Source: Monocercomonoides exilis
Lineage: Eukaryota > Preaxostyla > Oxymonadida > Polymastigidae
Assembly (NCBI GenBank): GCA_001643675.2
Contig: LSRY02000001.1
Location: 248,001-312,000 of the forward strand
Direction of reading: 5' to 3'
DNA: 64,000 bases
Part shown: in pieces, positions 9,062 to 19,319 of the stretch
How the letters are laid out: the number at the start of each line of letters is the position of its first letter
How positions within the stretch are numbered: position 1 is the stretch's first letter
Notes under the pieces: model-generated
The model's input: the letters and a program-made list of their open reading frames with translations, nothing else
The model's database searches: none
Told to the model about the DNA's origin: nothing
Program-made: the position numbers and the translations under genes

Positions 9062-10695
9062 AAAATGGAGGAGTGAAATCAATAATTGTTGTTGATGCAT
9101 ATTGACAAAGAAAAGTTACATGCTTATTGTTTTTTCTATTTTGATTTTATTCATAAGTTAAACCAGTTAAGCTGATGTTTTGTATTTTTATTGATATGCT
9201 TGTTTGTTGTCACCAAATGAGCAATATTTTCAATTTTTCCTTCTTTAGTTATCTTTTCTTTTGCTTTTTTATTTTCTAGTTTTATTATATATTACATTTT
9301 CTGGCGCAATGCCATACACTATTTTCATCGTTGAGGCTGTTATCAGTCTCGATAAATATATTAGGATATAATTTGTGTATATTTTGGAATATTCAAGTAG
9401 GTCAAATTGTGAACAAGATCGAGAACTTGTGTTATTGTTTCATTTTTGAAATAGTCCTTCACTATTCTTTAAAAACAGTTGATCATATTAGAATGTTGAT
9501 ACTGAATATTAAAAAGAATATAACATTAGATTAATATATTTCCAAAAAATATAAAGATGAAATAAAGAGTGGTGATGGAGTGAAAGAAGATAAAGAATAA
9601 GAAAAAGATGATGATGATAATTGTATTGATATATCCATTTTAATCTCTCTTATATCTTTTTGTGTTTTGTATTCTTTTGATTCTCTTGCTTTGTGTGTTT
9701 GGAATAGAATCTGCTTATCTTTATCATTTCCATTGTTATTTATTGTTTCATTTGAATACAACATGTTTTTGCTACTATTCCACATATTCTTTACACTTCT
9801 TCATTTTGAAAGAGATAAATGACAAAAATCACGACTTTTTGAATTAAATATAGAATGAGATTGAAAAAGTGAAGGGAAAAGAAGCAGCAAATAAGAACAG
9901 GTGGAAAAGGAAGAGAACAAAGCGAAACAAAAAAGATATTGTTGTTATCGTTGTTGCATATGCATTTGATTCATATCATCGCAAATGATACGAGGTATGT
10001 CATCTTTCTCATTATTTTCCTTGTCAGAATCGTGATTATTCACATTGCAATATGACAGAGATGGATGGTTATGACTTTTCGCATTTGTGGTAGAAGAAGA
10101 GAAGCAAGAATGCTATATATGGAGATACAGGCTAGTGGAAGACATACAATGTTGCATTCAGTCAAATTTACCCATTCATTTTCCATTTCTCTTCTTCTTC
10201 AATAAGTTTATGAATCATTCAGAAATTATTGGAGAAAAAAAGTTTGAAGAGAAAACTATTGTGTTGCCAATTCAAAATTTTGCTTTTTATCCATCGAATT
10301 TTGTATGTTGTGGCATTAGGATCACATCAGGTTAGACAGTGGCATTATAAGTTCATTTTTGGTAGATTTGTTTTCTTCGAAAAAGCATGCGCATAATGCA
10401 TTTTTTCATTCCAAAGGGAGATAATAAACAAATCGGTGAAAGCTGAAAACAAATAAAGAGTAATACTTGTTTAAGCAATTTTTGAGATATTATAACAAAA
10501 ACAGTCAAAACTGGAAATAATCACGTAGAATATAATCGCATTCTTTCAATGTTACATTTTTCGATGCACTGACATTTTTGATTTAGTTTTCCATCATTTT
10601 CCGTCACATATAATCACATGGCTGTAAATATATGGGTGATTATTTTTGATATCATATCTTTTTTCGGGGTTTTGATTTTTTAAAGATTGAAAGTT
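9062..10695. other. AT-rich gene-free stretch
   Basis: I see no convincing coding sequence on either strand. The short ORFs are low-complexity and show no family signature. About 10620-10660 contains a short stretch (GGGTGATTATTTTTGA) that recurs in the degenerate repeats at 49806-50830. Confidence 0.6.
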
Positions 10696-10940
10696 GGCAA
10701 GTTACAAGTATATGGACCATCGATAAAATAATTTTTATATATTTTTAATGAAACAAAATGGAATATTAATTTATTTAAAATAAGTTATTTTTGTCGAAAA
10801 AGTGTTTTTAACAATTTTCCATTTTTCTTTTGATCAATCCCATAACATTTTCTTGTTTTTAACAGATTTGAAATTTTTGTTTATTTTTCGAAAAAATCTT
10901 TCTTCGATCTTTAATGTGCTTTGGATAAAACAAGAATTTA
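10696..10940 (+). mobile_element. Terminal fragment of a Merlin-like DNA transposon
   Basis: From GGCAAGTT at 10696 to about 10880 this matches, with few differences, the reverse complement of 22739 to about 22555. That second stretch is the upstream end of the Merlin transposase gene at 21611-22504. The fragment is therefore the start of a second copy in plus orientation. It is cut off at 10941 by element B. I do not find the rest of a transposase after 17090, so it is a truncated or solo end. Confidence 0.65.
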
Positions 10941-11008
10941 TTGATAGAACGCAGTGAGACAGGTTTTGCTCCGAAATAATGAGTTTGATCTTAAATTATG
11001 GGTGGTTT
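10941..11008 (-). repeat. Terminal repeat of element B, recombinase-side end
   Basis: 10975-11008 is an exact inverted match to 17010-17043. 10941-10980 appears reverse-complemented in the ICR at 11611-11650. Confidence 0.85.
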
Positions 11009-11610
11009 GAGTGAAAAACTTCGCCCTCCCAAATGACGTGGAAAAAAGGGCGAGATGAAAAAACAAAACAATAGCATTAAAAATTAATAATAATAATAAA
11101 ATAAAATAATGCATTGTCCGCTTCACTTCACCACCGACTTCGCCTTTTGCCATGGTCTCGAAGACCAGAGGGCAGGGGGCATACCCCTCGGAGCTCTCAC
11201 CTGCAGGCTGTGCAGGGATCCGGTGAGGCGAGTGTTCTGTTCGGAGCAGAAAGAAAAACCACTCTCGCTTTCGCGAGGCGTGGAAAAAGAAAACTGCGTG
11301 TATTATGCTCTGCCTCCCGCTCTTCTGCTGCATCAGCAGAGCAACCCCAATCATCACACACTGCATATTTAATATTCAATTCTTCTCTGTAAAAACAATA
11401 CTAATCTTGTAATGGAGTAGGATCATGCTTGAACTTTTATTTGTTTCCATGTTTCTTTAAACAGGTTCTAGGTGCACTTGATATCTCTGGACGGATTATC
11501 TCTTTCTATCTCCTCTGCTATCTCGCCACTTTTTTCTCGTCCTATTCTTCACCCTGTGTTTCTCTCTCATCTCGCACCCAGCCGCTCTGAGTCTCTCCAT
11601 CCGCGTTAGT
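11009..11610 (-). other. Non-coding part of element B between terminal repeat and ICR
   Basis: About 600 bases lie between the end repeat and the ICR. They contain a short inverted pair around CTCGCTTTCGCGAG (11265-11280) and several C/T-rich runs. No conserved protein is seen. The matching gap in element A is only about 180 bases. Confidence 0.5.
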
Positions 11611-11709
11611 ATTATTTCGGAGCAAAACCTGTCTCACTGCGTTCTATCAATTCGCAATAGAGCGAATATCCGAACGCAAGGAGCAGGTTTGCTCCTCAAT
11701 AATGAGTTT
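11611..11709 (-). repeat. Internal complementary region of element B
   Basis: 11611-11650 is the reverse complement of 10941-10980, and 11651-11709 is the reverse complement of 17032-17090. The two outer ends are abutted exactly at 11650/11651. Confidence 0.9.
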
Positions 11710-11817
11710 TGAAAACCCTCGTTCTCTTCTCTCCTCTGATCTTAAACCCTCTTGCCTAGCACTTTGTCGTGCGGCGGATGAACAGAGGGACTGCGGATGA
11801 AGGTGCGGCCTCTATTC

Positions 11818-13230
11818 CTACTCCCTCCCCCTCTTGCGCTGTTTTCGGGGGGTTCTCGATCGGGTCTTCCGTACTTGAGCGGGCATAATAATTTGTCCTA
11901 TGCTTCTCTCTCCGCGTTTCCTCCGATCGGTCTCGAGTTTCTTCTGCAAGGCAGGTTGTCTGCCCTCCGCCAGCTCCATGATGCTGCGGGGAATTATGGA
12001 CGGTGTCTCATCACCCCTGGTGGGTTGTGTTATATCGTCCTCATGATGCGAACTCTTCTCTCGAGTCGGCCCTCGTCTCTTCGAATTCTTTCTCTCGCTC
12101 GTCTCCGCTTCTCCCCCGGATTGTGATGTTTCTTTAGGTAATTCCTTAGTTTCAGATTCTGTATTCTCATTTGAAATTTCTTTTCCTTTGCTGTCCTTCT
12201 CCGACTTTCCTCCCTTCTCTGCCAGGGGTACTGGGCCACCGATTGTCTCCAGGATCCATCTCGTGTCCTGAACTGGTAACACGGTGTAATACTCCTGGGC
12301 TACTCTAGAGCCTGGCGCCCATCTCGCGTACGCATTGATTGCTTTCCAATCTGCAGCTTGTTGTCTTGCTAAGTGCGTTATCACAGCGTGTCTTATCGAG
12401 TACGCGGTAAATGTGTCGGGTATTCCGTTCTCTCTCAGGACAGCCACTAGTTCTTCCTTAATCCTCTGCAAATTTGCAGGTTGCCTCTCTCTGATATCGA
12501 ACCAAACATGTTCGTCTCTAAGGGTTGTCTTTGTATAATCCATCCAGCGTTGGAGCGCTACAACCGCATCGATACGTGGGTTTGGATGCTTATTTATAAT
12601 AACCTTAACAGTCTCTCCCCTGATGTCTTTGTTTGTACTTGTGTCTGGACTAGATTCTCTTTAAATATCGTTGTCCCTCTTCTCATCCTCTCCAGCTCTG
12701 CTGGTCTTAACGCACCAAATATCATAGTTAAAATGAGAGCCCTCCTCTGGAGGGTCTGTGGGTCTTTCATATCGTGAGTGGCTTCTGCCCATTTCGTGAT
12801 GATTGTCAAGTCCCACATCGATTTGTATCGATTGCCTCTTCTTGGTTTCTCCCCACATAGGTTTTAAGAAATATCTCTATGTCTTTCACGTCAACCTTAG
12901 TCTTTCTGAAGAGGTTAATAGAATCCAGCACCTTCCGTACTGTCTGATTTATCACTCCACTTGAGAGGTTTGTATTCGAGAGTGTTTCGATGAACTCTGC
13001 CATAATCCATTTTGCATCTTTCGTTGTGAGGGGGTCAGTGTCATCCATACTCTCTCTATCTAGAAATTGCTTGAATCTTCTCAGCGCTCTCCACGTATCT
13101 CTCTCACTCTTCTGATTTCTAAGTATTGCTGCTGCTATGTCTTTTGCTCCAACGTGTTCTCCCCATGTTAAGAAGAGGTCTCTCCCCTGAATATTCTCTT
13201 CTCCAGTATAACGCTTATTTCCTCTCCTGG
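11818..13230 (-). pseudogene. Tyrosine recombinase of element B, broken into three frames
   Basis: The N-terminal helical domain (DIAAAILRNQ through IEIFLK) lies at about 13200-12870. The catalytic start, with the first Arg in GALRPAELERM, lies in a second frame (about 12860-12600). The rest, with YSIRHAVI, ARWAPGSR and the nucleophile region QEYYTV, lies in a third frame (12590-11818). The breaks are near 12866 and at a GAGAGA run near 12617-12622, where a two-base gain would explain the shift. The catalytic Arg-His-Arg-Tyr set is recognisable. A long Glu/Lys/Ser-rich tail follows. The recombinase frame is -1 relative to RT-RNase H, as in element A. Confidence 0.8.
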
Positions 13231-15723
13231 GGGTAATTTCCAGCCTTCCCTTCTCATCTTCATTCCTGGTATCATGCACTCCTGAAAGGTCCCCAGGGTC
13301 TTTGTCAAATGCCCAGGCTGCAGTAGCGGGGTCCAGGTCTGCCCCCGCCAGGCTGGCAGAATCAGAATCGTCAGATTCCTCTGAGCTTCGTTCATCTTCT
13401 CTTTCAGGTTCCGTCCAATGTTTCTCAGGAACGGGTGGACTAGGACTATGTCGTCTTCTGCTGTTCTTTTCTCTCTCTTCCTTCTCATGGAGGATAGTCT
13501 CCAAGTACTTCCGCAGGGCACCGGCGCAATCTGTTCTGAAATTGTATCTAGTGTTCTCGGTGCGATTGTCTGTAATATCTCTGCGACTTTCTCCCCCTTC
13601 AGTGCATAGTCCGGCTTCTTCGCCATCCGGCTGAGTGCATCTGCTTCCGTGTTCTGCTCTCCCGGGAGATGTTCCGTCTGTATTGTCAAGTCCAGGCTGT
13701 TCAGTTTCTTCTCCAATGCTCTCAGTGTTGGGATGAGCGATGGCGCTCCCCTTTTCTTCTGGATTGTCCATCTCGTGGACATGTTGTCTGTCTTCAGACG
13801 AATATGATCTATCTTCTGTTCTTTCAGCCATGCTCCTTTCCTTTCCAAAGTCCTCAACACTGCTCTGGACTCCTTCTCGTTTATCGCTAATGCGCTCTCC
13901 TGGAGGGTCCAACTCCCGTGGACATATATCTTCTCCTCTTTGTTCTCTGTTGGTATTGTCAATACTGCACCCCATCCCAGCTCTGAAGCGTCCGTTGTTA
14001 GCTCTGCTGGTCTGTTCCTTCTCTTCAGACTCCTTGGTCTGTTCTCTCGCAGAGTTTTCCTCCAATGTGTTAGTTCTCCTAACATCATTGGGTTGGGTAT
14101 CACCTTTCCATTCCAGCCTCCGCGGGCTATTGCATGCCTCAGTACGTATTGCATGCGTTTCATCCACAGGCTCGCTGGTGGGTGTTGTAACCTCACAAAA
14201 TTCAGCCTCCCGAGGAGGGCTGCTAGGTCCTTCGTCTTTTGTCTCCTCCTCTTCTTTGCATGTGCTATCCACTTTCGCACATCCTCCAGGAGCAGCACTC
14301 TCTTCCTCTCTTGGAGCGTCACTTCCATCTTCTCTGAATTCCAACTCCATCCCAAAAACTCCACGCTCCTTGCGGGTTCCAAATTCAGCTTCTCCTCCGA
14401 CAGTATCCAGCCCATATTTCTCAGGAACTGGGCTATCTCCTGTGAGATCGATCTCAATGCAACCCTGTCTGGGTGCATGAGGAGGATGTCGTCCAGATAT
14501 ATCACCAGCTTTACCTTCCAATGTTCTCTGATATATGACGCTGCCCGTCTCATTATCTTCGTGAATACTCTGGGCGCGTCCTTTGCTCCAAATGGCATCC
14601 CCACGTAAGTGTAGCATTGCTTTTGGAAGCTGAAGCACAGAAAGGGACTGAACTGCTCGTCCACTTTGACATGTTGATAAGCACTTGATATGTCGAGCGT
14701 AGTCATCCAATCGTTCTCCTCCAGGAGTTCCACAACTGTCTCCTGGGAATCCATCTTGAAGTGTTTCCCTAGCACTTCCTCGTTTAAAATTCTGCAATCC
14801 AGAATCTTCCTCCACTTTCCGTTCTTCTTCCGGACCATAAATGTCGGGTTGAACCACTTTACCTCCGACTCCTGTATGGGTTTCACCACTCCTTCTTTCA
14901 ATTCCTCCTCTAAGAGGGATAAATAATTGTTTGTCATCTCTGTTGTTCCCCGAAACTCTTGTCTGTGTTTTTTCTCCTCGAGTGAGATTGGGGATTGGGG
15001 ATCTTTCCATCGGGCTTTTATACCACGGCTCACTAGTTTGTCTCCCCCAATCTTCCTCCACTCGTTCAGCCTGTTCACTAGTCTCCCAGGAAGTGGCTCC
15101 TTCGGTGGTCCCACTGCTACGCAACTCCCCACTTCTGGTGTCTTTTGACCAGTCTGGATCTGTGCGGTCTCTTTCCCTTCGAGAGTATCTGCCGCAGCTA
15201 TCTTCCAGCTCTCCTCCAGGACGCTCCCAATTAGGGACTCGATAACAGTCCCAGAAGCTCTCAAGGCTCTCTTCACTACCTCCCTCTCGGGTTCCTGATC
15301 GTTCATCTGTACTGTCCCGTGGGGATATACGGAGTCTTCCTCTGTGTTTACTCTCCCTGTTCCCATCTCGCGATCTATCGAGCTTTCTATCTCTATCCTC
15401 TTCTTTCGGTCGGAAGGGCTCAGTGCCCCTTCGTTGCTCTCGCAGACTTCCAAGGGTTCCTCCCCTGTGATCGTCTGTCGATCGATTGGGACCTCCCGTA
15501 GTACTGTCATTCCCTTGAGCTCTGACAGCATCATGTCCGTTCCTGTCTCGCGGCGAAGCGCGGCTCTCTCTTCTCTCTCTGTCTCGCGGCGAAGCGCGGC
15601 TCTCTCTTCTCTCTCTATCTCGCGGCAAAGCGCGGCTCTCTCTTCTCTCTCTATCTCGCGGCAAAGCGCGGCTCTCTCTTCTCTCTCTATCTCGCGGCAA
15701 AGCGCGGCTCTCTTCACGCCCAC
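13168..15723 (-). CDS. Reverse transcriptase-RNase H of element B
   Basis: This 851-codon ORF carries RT motif A (TLDISSAYQHV), motif C (YLDDILLMHP), RNase H beginning TTDASELGWGAV, then LKTDNMSTRW, HLPGEQNTEADALSR and the DIRS C-terminal block (ILPAWRGQTWTPLLQ). The first 55 residues are four to five copies of a 12-residue Arg/Glu/Ala repeat, which suggests that the conserved protein begins further in (about residue 190). The nominal start is GTG; no ATG occurs near the gag overlap. A second frame on the same strand is open for 964 codons across the whole gene and contains the recombinase N-terminus at its end. Upstream it is a shadow. Confidence 0.88.
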   Translation of the reverse strand: MGVKRAALCREIEREERAALCREIEREERAALCREIEREERAALRRETEREERAALRRETGTDMMLSELKGMTVLREVPIDRQTITGEEPLEVCESNEGALSPSDRKKRIEIESSIDREMGTGRVNTEEDSVYPHGTVQMNDQEPEREVVKRALRASGTVIESLIGSVLEESWKIAAADTLEGKETAQIQTGQKTPEVGSCVAVGPPKEPLPGRLVNRLNEWRKIGGDKLVSRGIKARWKDPQSPISLEEKKHRQEFRGTTEMTNNYLSLLEEELKEGVVKPIQESEVKWFNPTFMVRKKNGKWRKILDCRILNEEVLGKHFKMDSQETVVELLEENDWMTTLDISSAYQHVKVDEQFSPFLCFSFQKQCYTYVGMPFGAKDAPRVFTKIMRRAASYIREHWKVKLVIYLDDILLMHPDRVALRSISQEIAQFLRNMGWILSEEKLNLEPARSVEFLGWSWNSEKMEVTLQERKRVLLLEDVRKWIAHAKKRRRQKTKDLAALLGRLNFVRLQHPPASLWMKRMQYVLRHAIARGGWNGKVIPNPMMLGELTHWRKTLRENRPRSLKRRNRPAELTTDASELGWGAVLTIPTENKEEKIYVHGSWTLQESALAINEKESRAVLRTLERKGAWLKEQKIDHIRLKTDNMSTRWTIQKKRGAPSLIPTLRALEKKLNSLDLTIQTEHLPGEQNTEADALSRMAKKPDYALKGEKVAEILQTIAPRTLDTISEQIAPVPCGSTWRLSSMRRKREKRTAEDDIVLVHPFLRNIGRNLKEKMNEAQRNLTILILPAWRGQTWTPLLQPGHLTKTLGTFQECMIPGMKMRREGWKLPPGEEISVILEKRIFRGETSS
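15541..15716 (-). repeat. 36-bp tandem repeat at the RT ORF start
   Basis: Four full copies and a partial copy of a 36-base unit encode (R)AALCREIEREE or its variant RAALRRETEREE. Copies nearest the gag end are almost identical, which suggests recent expansion. Confidence 0.9.
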
Positions 15724-16967
15724 TGGCTCGTTCCAGAAGCTGTTCCTGCTGCTGATTCTCCCTGTATCCTCGGGGGAGCTGGAGGAAGGGGTACTATGAA
15801 CAAGGGCGCTCTCCCAGCTGTTGCTGGGGCCTGTTGTGGTCGAGCTTGTGTTGACCTCCTTCTCTGTTTGAAATTTGAGAAGCTCCCTTCGAAACCTTGC
15901 TTCTGGAATTGTCTGTAGGCAAAACCTTGAGCGTTTCTGCCTGTGCTGTACTTTCCTGGGCGCAAGCCCCTGACTGGGGCGGGTCCGAAGGTTGTGGAAG
16001 AAACGGGGGATGCTCCGTACCCTGAAGCATCCCCCCCTGGACGAAAAAAGCTGGTGCTATCCACTAATCTCCTAAAACTCTCTGGGATGTCCTTGGACAT
16101 TCCCCCGTCCAGAAAACACTTCACATTCTCCCAGTATGACTGGGGAATAACTTCTAATAGATTAATCCGGCTAATACAGTCTGCTATAAGGGCGTACGCG
16201 CAAAAGAGCCCCCTCAGTCGCTCTTTCCCTTCTTCCTCTAGGCGCGTCTTTTTCAATTCTCTTGTAGTGAGGGCTGCAATCGCCTTCGCGGCTTCAAACC
16301 CCGATTCCAGGGCGGGCTGAAGCAGCTCGATAACCCGAGCGGCTTCTGGAGAGTCTTTTCTTCCCTCAGCAGTAACCCCCGTCACTGCTAAGGCGTTCCA
16401 ACTGATGTCAGTGTGTCTTGTAAAAAAGTTCTTCTCCGTCTCCGGGATAAAGGTGTTCAGGATATCATCATTTATTCTGATAGATCCGGCTTTGCAAAAG
16501 TCCATGAATCTCTTCAGTTCTCCTGCTTGTCTCCTAGGCGTTAACCATTCGTCTGGGAAAATTCCCAAGAAATCTTCGGATCTATCTTGCTCTTCTTCCC
16601 GCTTTTCTGAGTTTTCGGAGTCGCTCTCGCTTGTTTCTACATCGTCCCATTTCTTCATCTGGTTACGTCCGCGACTGCCCCTCAATCGCTGTCTGTGTCT
16701 TTTCTTTGCAATCATCTCTGTGTCATCAGATTCGGACTCAGATTCGCTTGATCTCGATAGAGATCTTCCTCTTGGTCGTTCCCTCTTCGTCTTTCTCATT
16801 GGTAATATTCCTACTGCTCCCGAGCGGCTCGGAACTGCTCGGCTTCTCGCCATTTCCTCAATCAAATTTTCTACTCTTGAAAGTCTAATTGCAAGATCAA
16901 ATCCTCTGTCCTCGCTGTCACTGGTTTCCATTCTAACAGGATCTTGTGTCATTATTGCTGCGGACAA
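15714..16967 (-). CDS. gag: Gag-like ORF of element B
   Basis: This 417-residue ORF starts with ATG shortly after the terminal repeat. The N-terminal third is rich in Arg/Ser/Glu/Asp (residues about 50-150). A globular middle (about 150-320) contains a WLTPRRQAGELKRFMDF-like segment. The C-terminus is Gly/Arg/Ala/Pro-rich. Position and order match the Gag-like ORF of element A, but I see no obvious sequence similarity between the two. The RT frame lies at -1 to this one and is open across the gag end. Confidence 0.7.
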   Translation of the reverse strand: MSAAIMTQDPVRMETSDSEDRGFDLAIRLSRVENLIEEMARSRAVPSRSGAVGILPMRKTKRERPRGRSLSRSSESESESDDTEMIAKKRHRQRLRGSRGRNQMKKWDDVETSESDSENSEKREEEQDRSEDFLGIFPDEWLTPRRQAGELKRFMDFCKAGSIRINDDILNTFIPETEKNFFTRHTDISWNALAVTGVTAEGRKDSPEAARVIELLQPALESGFEAAKAIAALTTRELKKTRLEEEGKERLRGLFCAYALIADCISRINLLEVIPQSYWENVKCFLDGGMSKDIPESFRRLVDSTSFFRPGGDASGYGASPVSSTTFGPAPVRGLRPGKYSTGRNAQGFAYRQFQKQGFEGSFSNFKQRRRSTQARPQQAPATAGRAPLFIVPLPPAPPRIQGESAAGTASGTSQWA

Positions 16968-17009
16968 TGGTGTTTAACAAAGGTTTATTTGTTAGCGAAG
17001 TTTGATCTT

Positions 17010-17090
17010 AAACCACCCATAATTTAAGATCAAACTCATTATTGAGGAGCAAACCTGCTCCTTGCGTTCGGATATTCGCTCTATTGCGAA
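17010..17090 (-). repeat. Terminal repeat of element B, gag-side end
   Basis: 17010-17043 pairs with 10975-11008, and 17032-17090 is represented in the ICR. The element ends at 17090. Flanking target sequence TAATGC resumes at 17091. Bases about 17001-17010 add a second copy of TTTGATCTTAAA, making a short extra palindrome inside the end. Confidence 0.85.
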
Positions 17091-17229
17091 TAATGCTTTT
17101 TATTACATAAATCGTAGAACGAAGAATCCGCTTTGCTTATTAACAGCGTTGTTCATTTTTATATTGCCTCTAGTTATGATTACGGAGAAGGAAAGAAGAA
17201 ATGCACAATTTCATTTGAAGCGGAGGAAG

Positions 17230-17560
17230 ATAATATTGCTTTATTGATGGAGAACTTTTCGTAAAATGGAGCAGTTGAGCTATTTTGATGGAGATTCAGA
17301 GAACAACTATGAACGAAGAAATGGCACAAGAATGTGTGGAAATTTTTGTGAATGTTTTGGAAAGATTGAAAGAAAAGAATGAAGAAGAAGAAGAAGAGGA
17401 AGAAAAAGAAAAGAAGGAAAAGAGCTGAAAAGGAAAATGTTTAACTAGATGGAAGAAGGATACGAAGATTGCATCATTGGGCTGTGCCGTTTCATTTGTC
17501 ACGGTTTTTATGGAGAATTACAATTGATAAATGATTATCCATATTATTTTGTGTATTTAT
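17230..17560 (+). pseudogene. Relic of the ARM-like repeated gene family (copy C, C-terminal part)
   Basis: Plus-strand codons read MEIQ(R)TTMNEEMAQEC, then a Glu/Lys run, then in another frame MEEGYEDCIIGL. These are the same landmarks in the same order as the C-terminal part of copies A (18078-19307) and B (36843-38219), for example KMEEEGYED. Stops and a frame change show that it is dead. The N-terminal two thirds are missing. Confidence 0.6.
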
Positions 17561-18077
17561 AATTTATCTGCATTAACATTCACTTGATCTTTTTTTAATG
17601 ATATTTCGTGCAGAAAACTCATTTGTTCTGGAAACAAAGGAATTCTAATGTGCAAAATTAGATAAAAGTGCTTTTTCAAAGAATACCAATACTTTTCAAG
17701 AAAGATGAACATTTGTTTTAAAGTATATAATTTATAATAAGAAATAAGTAAAATCAACAGGAAAAGAATCAAATTTGTTGTATTTTTTTATTAATTTTGA
17801 GAAAGAATAAAATAATAAAATAAAATAAAAAATTTTTCACAAAAGCAACTAAAAAACAACAAAAAAATCCAAAACTCTTTCAATAATAAGCATCTCTGCT
17901 TTCAAATCTGAAATTGTCATTTCGAAATAATGGAGAATTAGGAAAACAGGTAGTTATTTCACAGCTCTGCTGATTTTTGAGTTACAAAGTGAAATGCATC
18001 TGATTTCTTCAGATATTCACAAAATAATCACAAACATTCAACGATAAACCACAATCATAATAACTTTAAAAAAACCC

Positions 18078-19307
18078 TTAAGCTTCATGAAAACTTGTGG
18101 TGATATCTTCGTATCCTTCTTCTTCCATCTTCTCAAATATTCTTCTTTTCAGCTCTTCTCTTTTCACCTCTTCCATTTCATCTTTCTCCTTAACTTTAAA
18201 TCTCCAATAAAATTTCTGAAAAAAATGTAAAGCATTCATATGCCATCTTGTAATCCAATGTTGGTTGCTGAATCTCTTCCAAAACAACATCAACAGCTCC
18301 ACTCTCCAGCAAGTCATCAACTTGCAAGCCTTTGCTTTTCGCTGCATATCTCAAGGAATAAATGCATTGATTGTTTATATCTCTGTAATTATCCTTCGCT
18401 GCTCCATATATCAGTACAATGCTGTTGATGATCCCAATAGATTCTTCATTCTTCACTCGACAACTTTGAAAATAAATCGCGAATGTTTCAATCCATCTTG
18501 TCAAAATAACCTCTTCTTTCGTTTCTTCTTTGCTCATTTCCTCTTTTTCTTCCAATCCACACACTTTGACAGATCTTCGATTTCTCTTCTTGCTTCTCTC
18601 GCAAAATGCAATTCATTTGTGCTAACTTCATCAAAGCTTTTGTCGTTGTAAAATCTGTGTAACAAAAAACCCAAGCAGACAAATAGGTGAGTTGAGTCAG
18701 GTTGTAATATTCCTGATTAAATTTCAAAATTTCCGTCATTTCCTTCATATTAAGCTCTTCAATCACAATGTAATAAAAACATGAAATAAATCAATAATGA
18801 AAAAAATGATATAGACTTGCACACACGTAATAATTGTCAATGTTCCTAAAAGTCAATAAAGCCATTTCCACATCCTTTTGAACCTCCTCCCCTTCTTCTT
18901 TCTTCAATGTGACTTTCAGATCGCATCGCACACAAATGTGAAGCATTTCAGTTTTGAAGATGTAACGAAAGGACATATAACATTCACAAAGATCTGAATA
19001 AATATTTTCACTTTTTTTCCTCTTTTTTCTTATCTTCATCGATAATCATCTTTTTTAATCTATCGCTCAACGAAGATCTTCTTAATCCTTAACGATAAAT
19101 ACTTTTCAGCACATTGCAATATCCTATATGCTTCAGCAACAAAATGACATTCTCCAAAGACAGTTTCTTTTCTTCAATCAATTTGTCCATTTTGTTGAAT
19201 GTTTCTTCGTTGATAATGGATTCGAGTCCATTAAAATTCATTTCATCAACTATTTCATTCATTTCCTCTATTTTCTGTTTCTTCTCGGCTCCAGTGAATT
19301 GTTCCAA
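18078..19307 (-). pseudogene. ARM-like repeated gene, copy A, decayed
   Basis: The protein starts MEQFTGAEKKQKIEEMNEIV and is all-helical by appearance, like a HEAT/ARM solenoid. It aligns along its whole length with copy B. Breaks seen against copy B: an in-frame TAA after VLKSIYR (19089-19091); an extra base in an A-run near 19020; an intron whose expected AG acceptor is gone near 18770; a frame change near 18565; and another near 18230, after the segment ending FFSEILLE. The C-terminal landmark KMEEEGYEDITTSFHE is present. The function is unknown. I believe this is a multi-copy family in related protists, but cannot check it here. Confidence 0.7.
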
Positions 19308-19319
19308 TTGGAAAGTTTC

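Larger units (their letters stand above)
10941..17090 (-). mobile_element. DIRS-like tyrosine-recombinase retrotransposon, element B
   Basis: This 6.15-kb element on the minus strand belongs to a different family from element A but has the same order: gag (15714-16967), RT-RNase H (13168-15723), recombinase (about 13230-11818), ICR (11611-11709). Inverted ends share 34 bp (10975-11008 and 17010-17043). The ICR contains the reverse complement of 10941-10980 joined to the reverse complement of 17032-17090, so both boundaries are defined. The recombinase reading frame is broken at least twice, so this copy is probably dead unless sequence errors are involved. Its base composition is richer in G and C than the flanks. 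Confidence 0.9.

Noticed and set aside
12806-15700. A 964-codon ORF in the second frame of element B.
   Set aside because: Only its last part (recombinase N-terminus) is meaningful. The rest is a charge-rich shadow of the RT gene, kept open by base composition.
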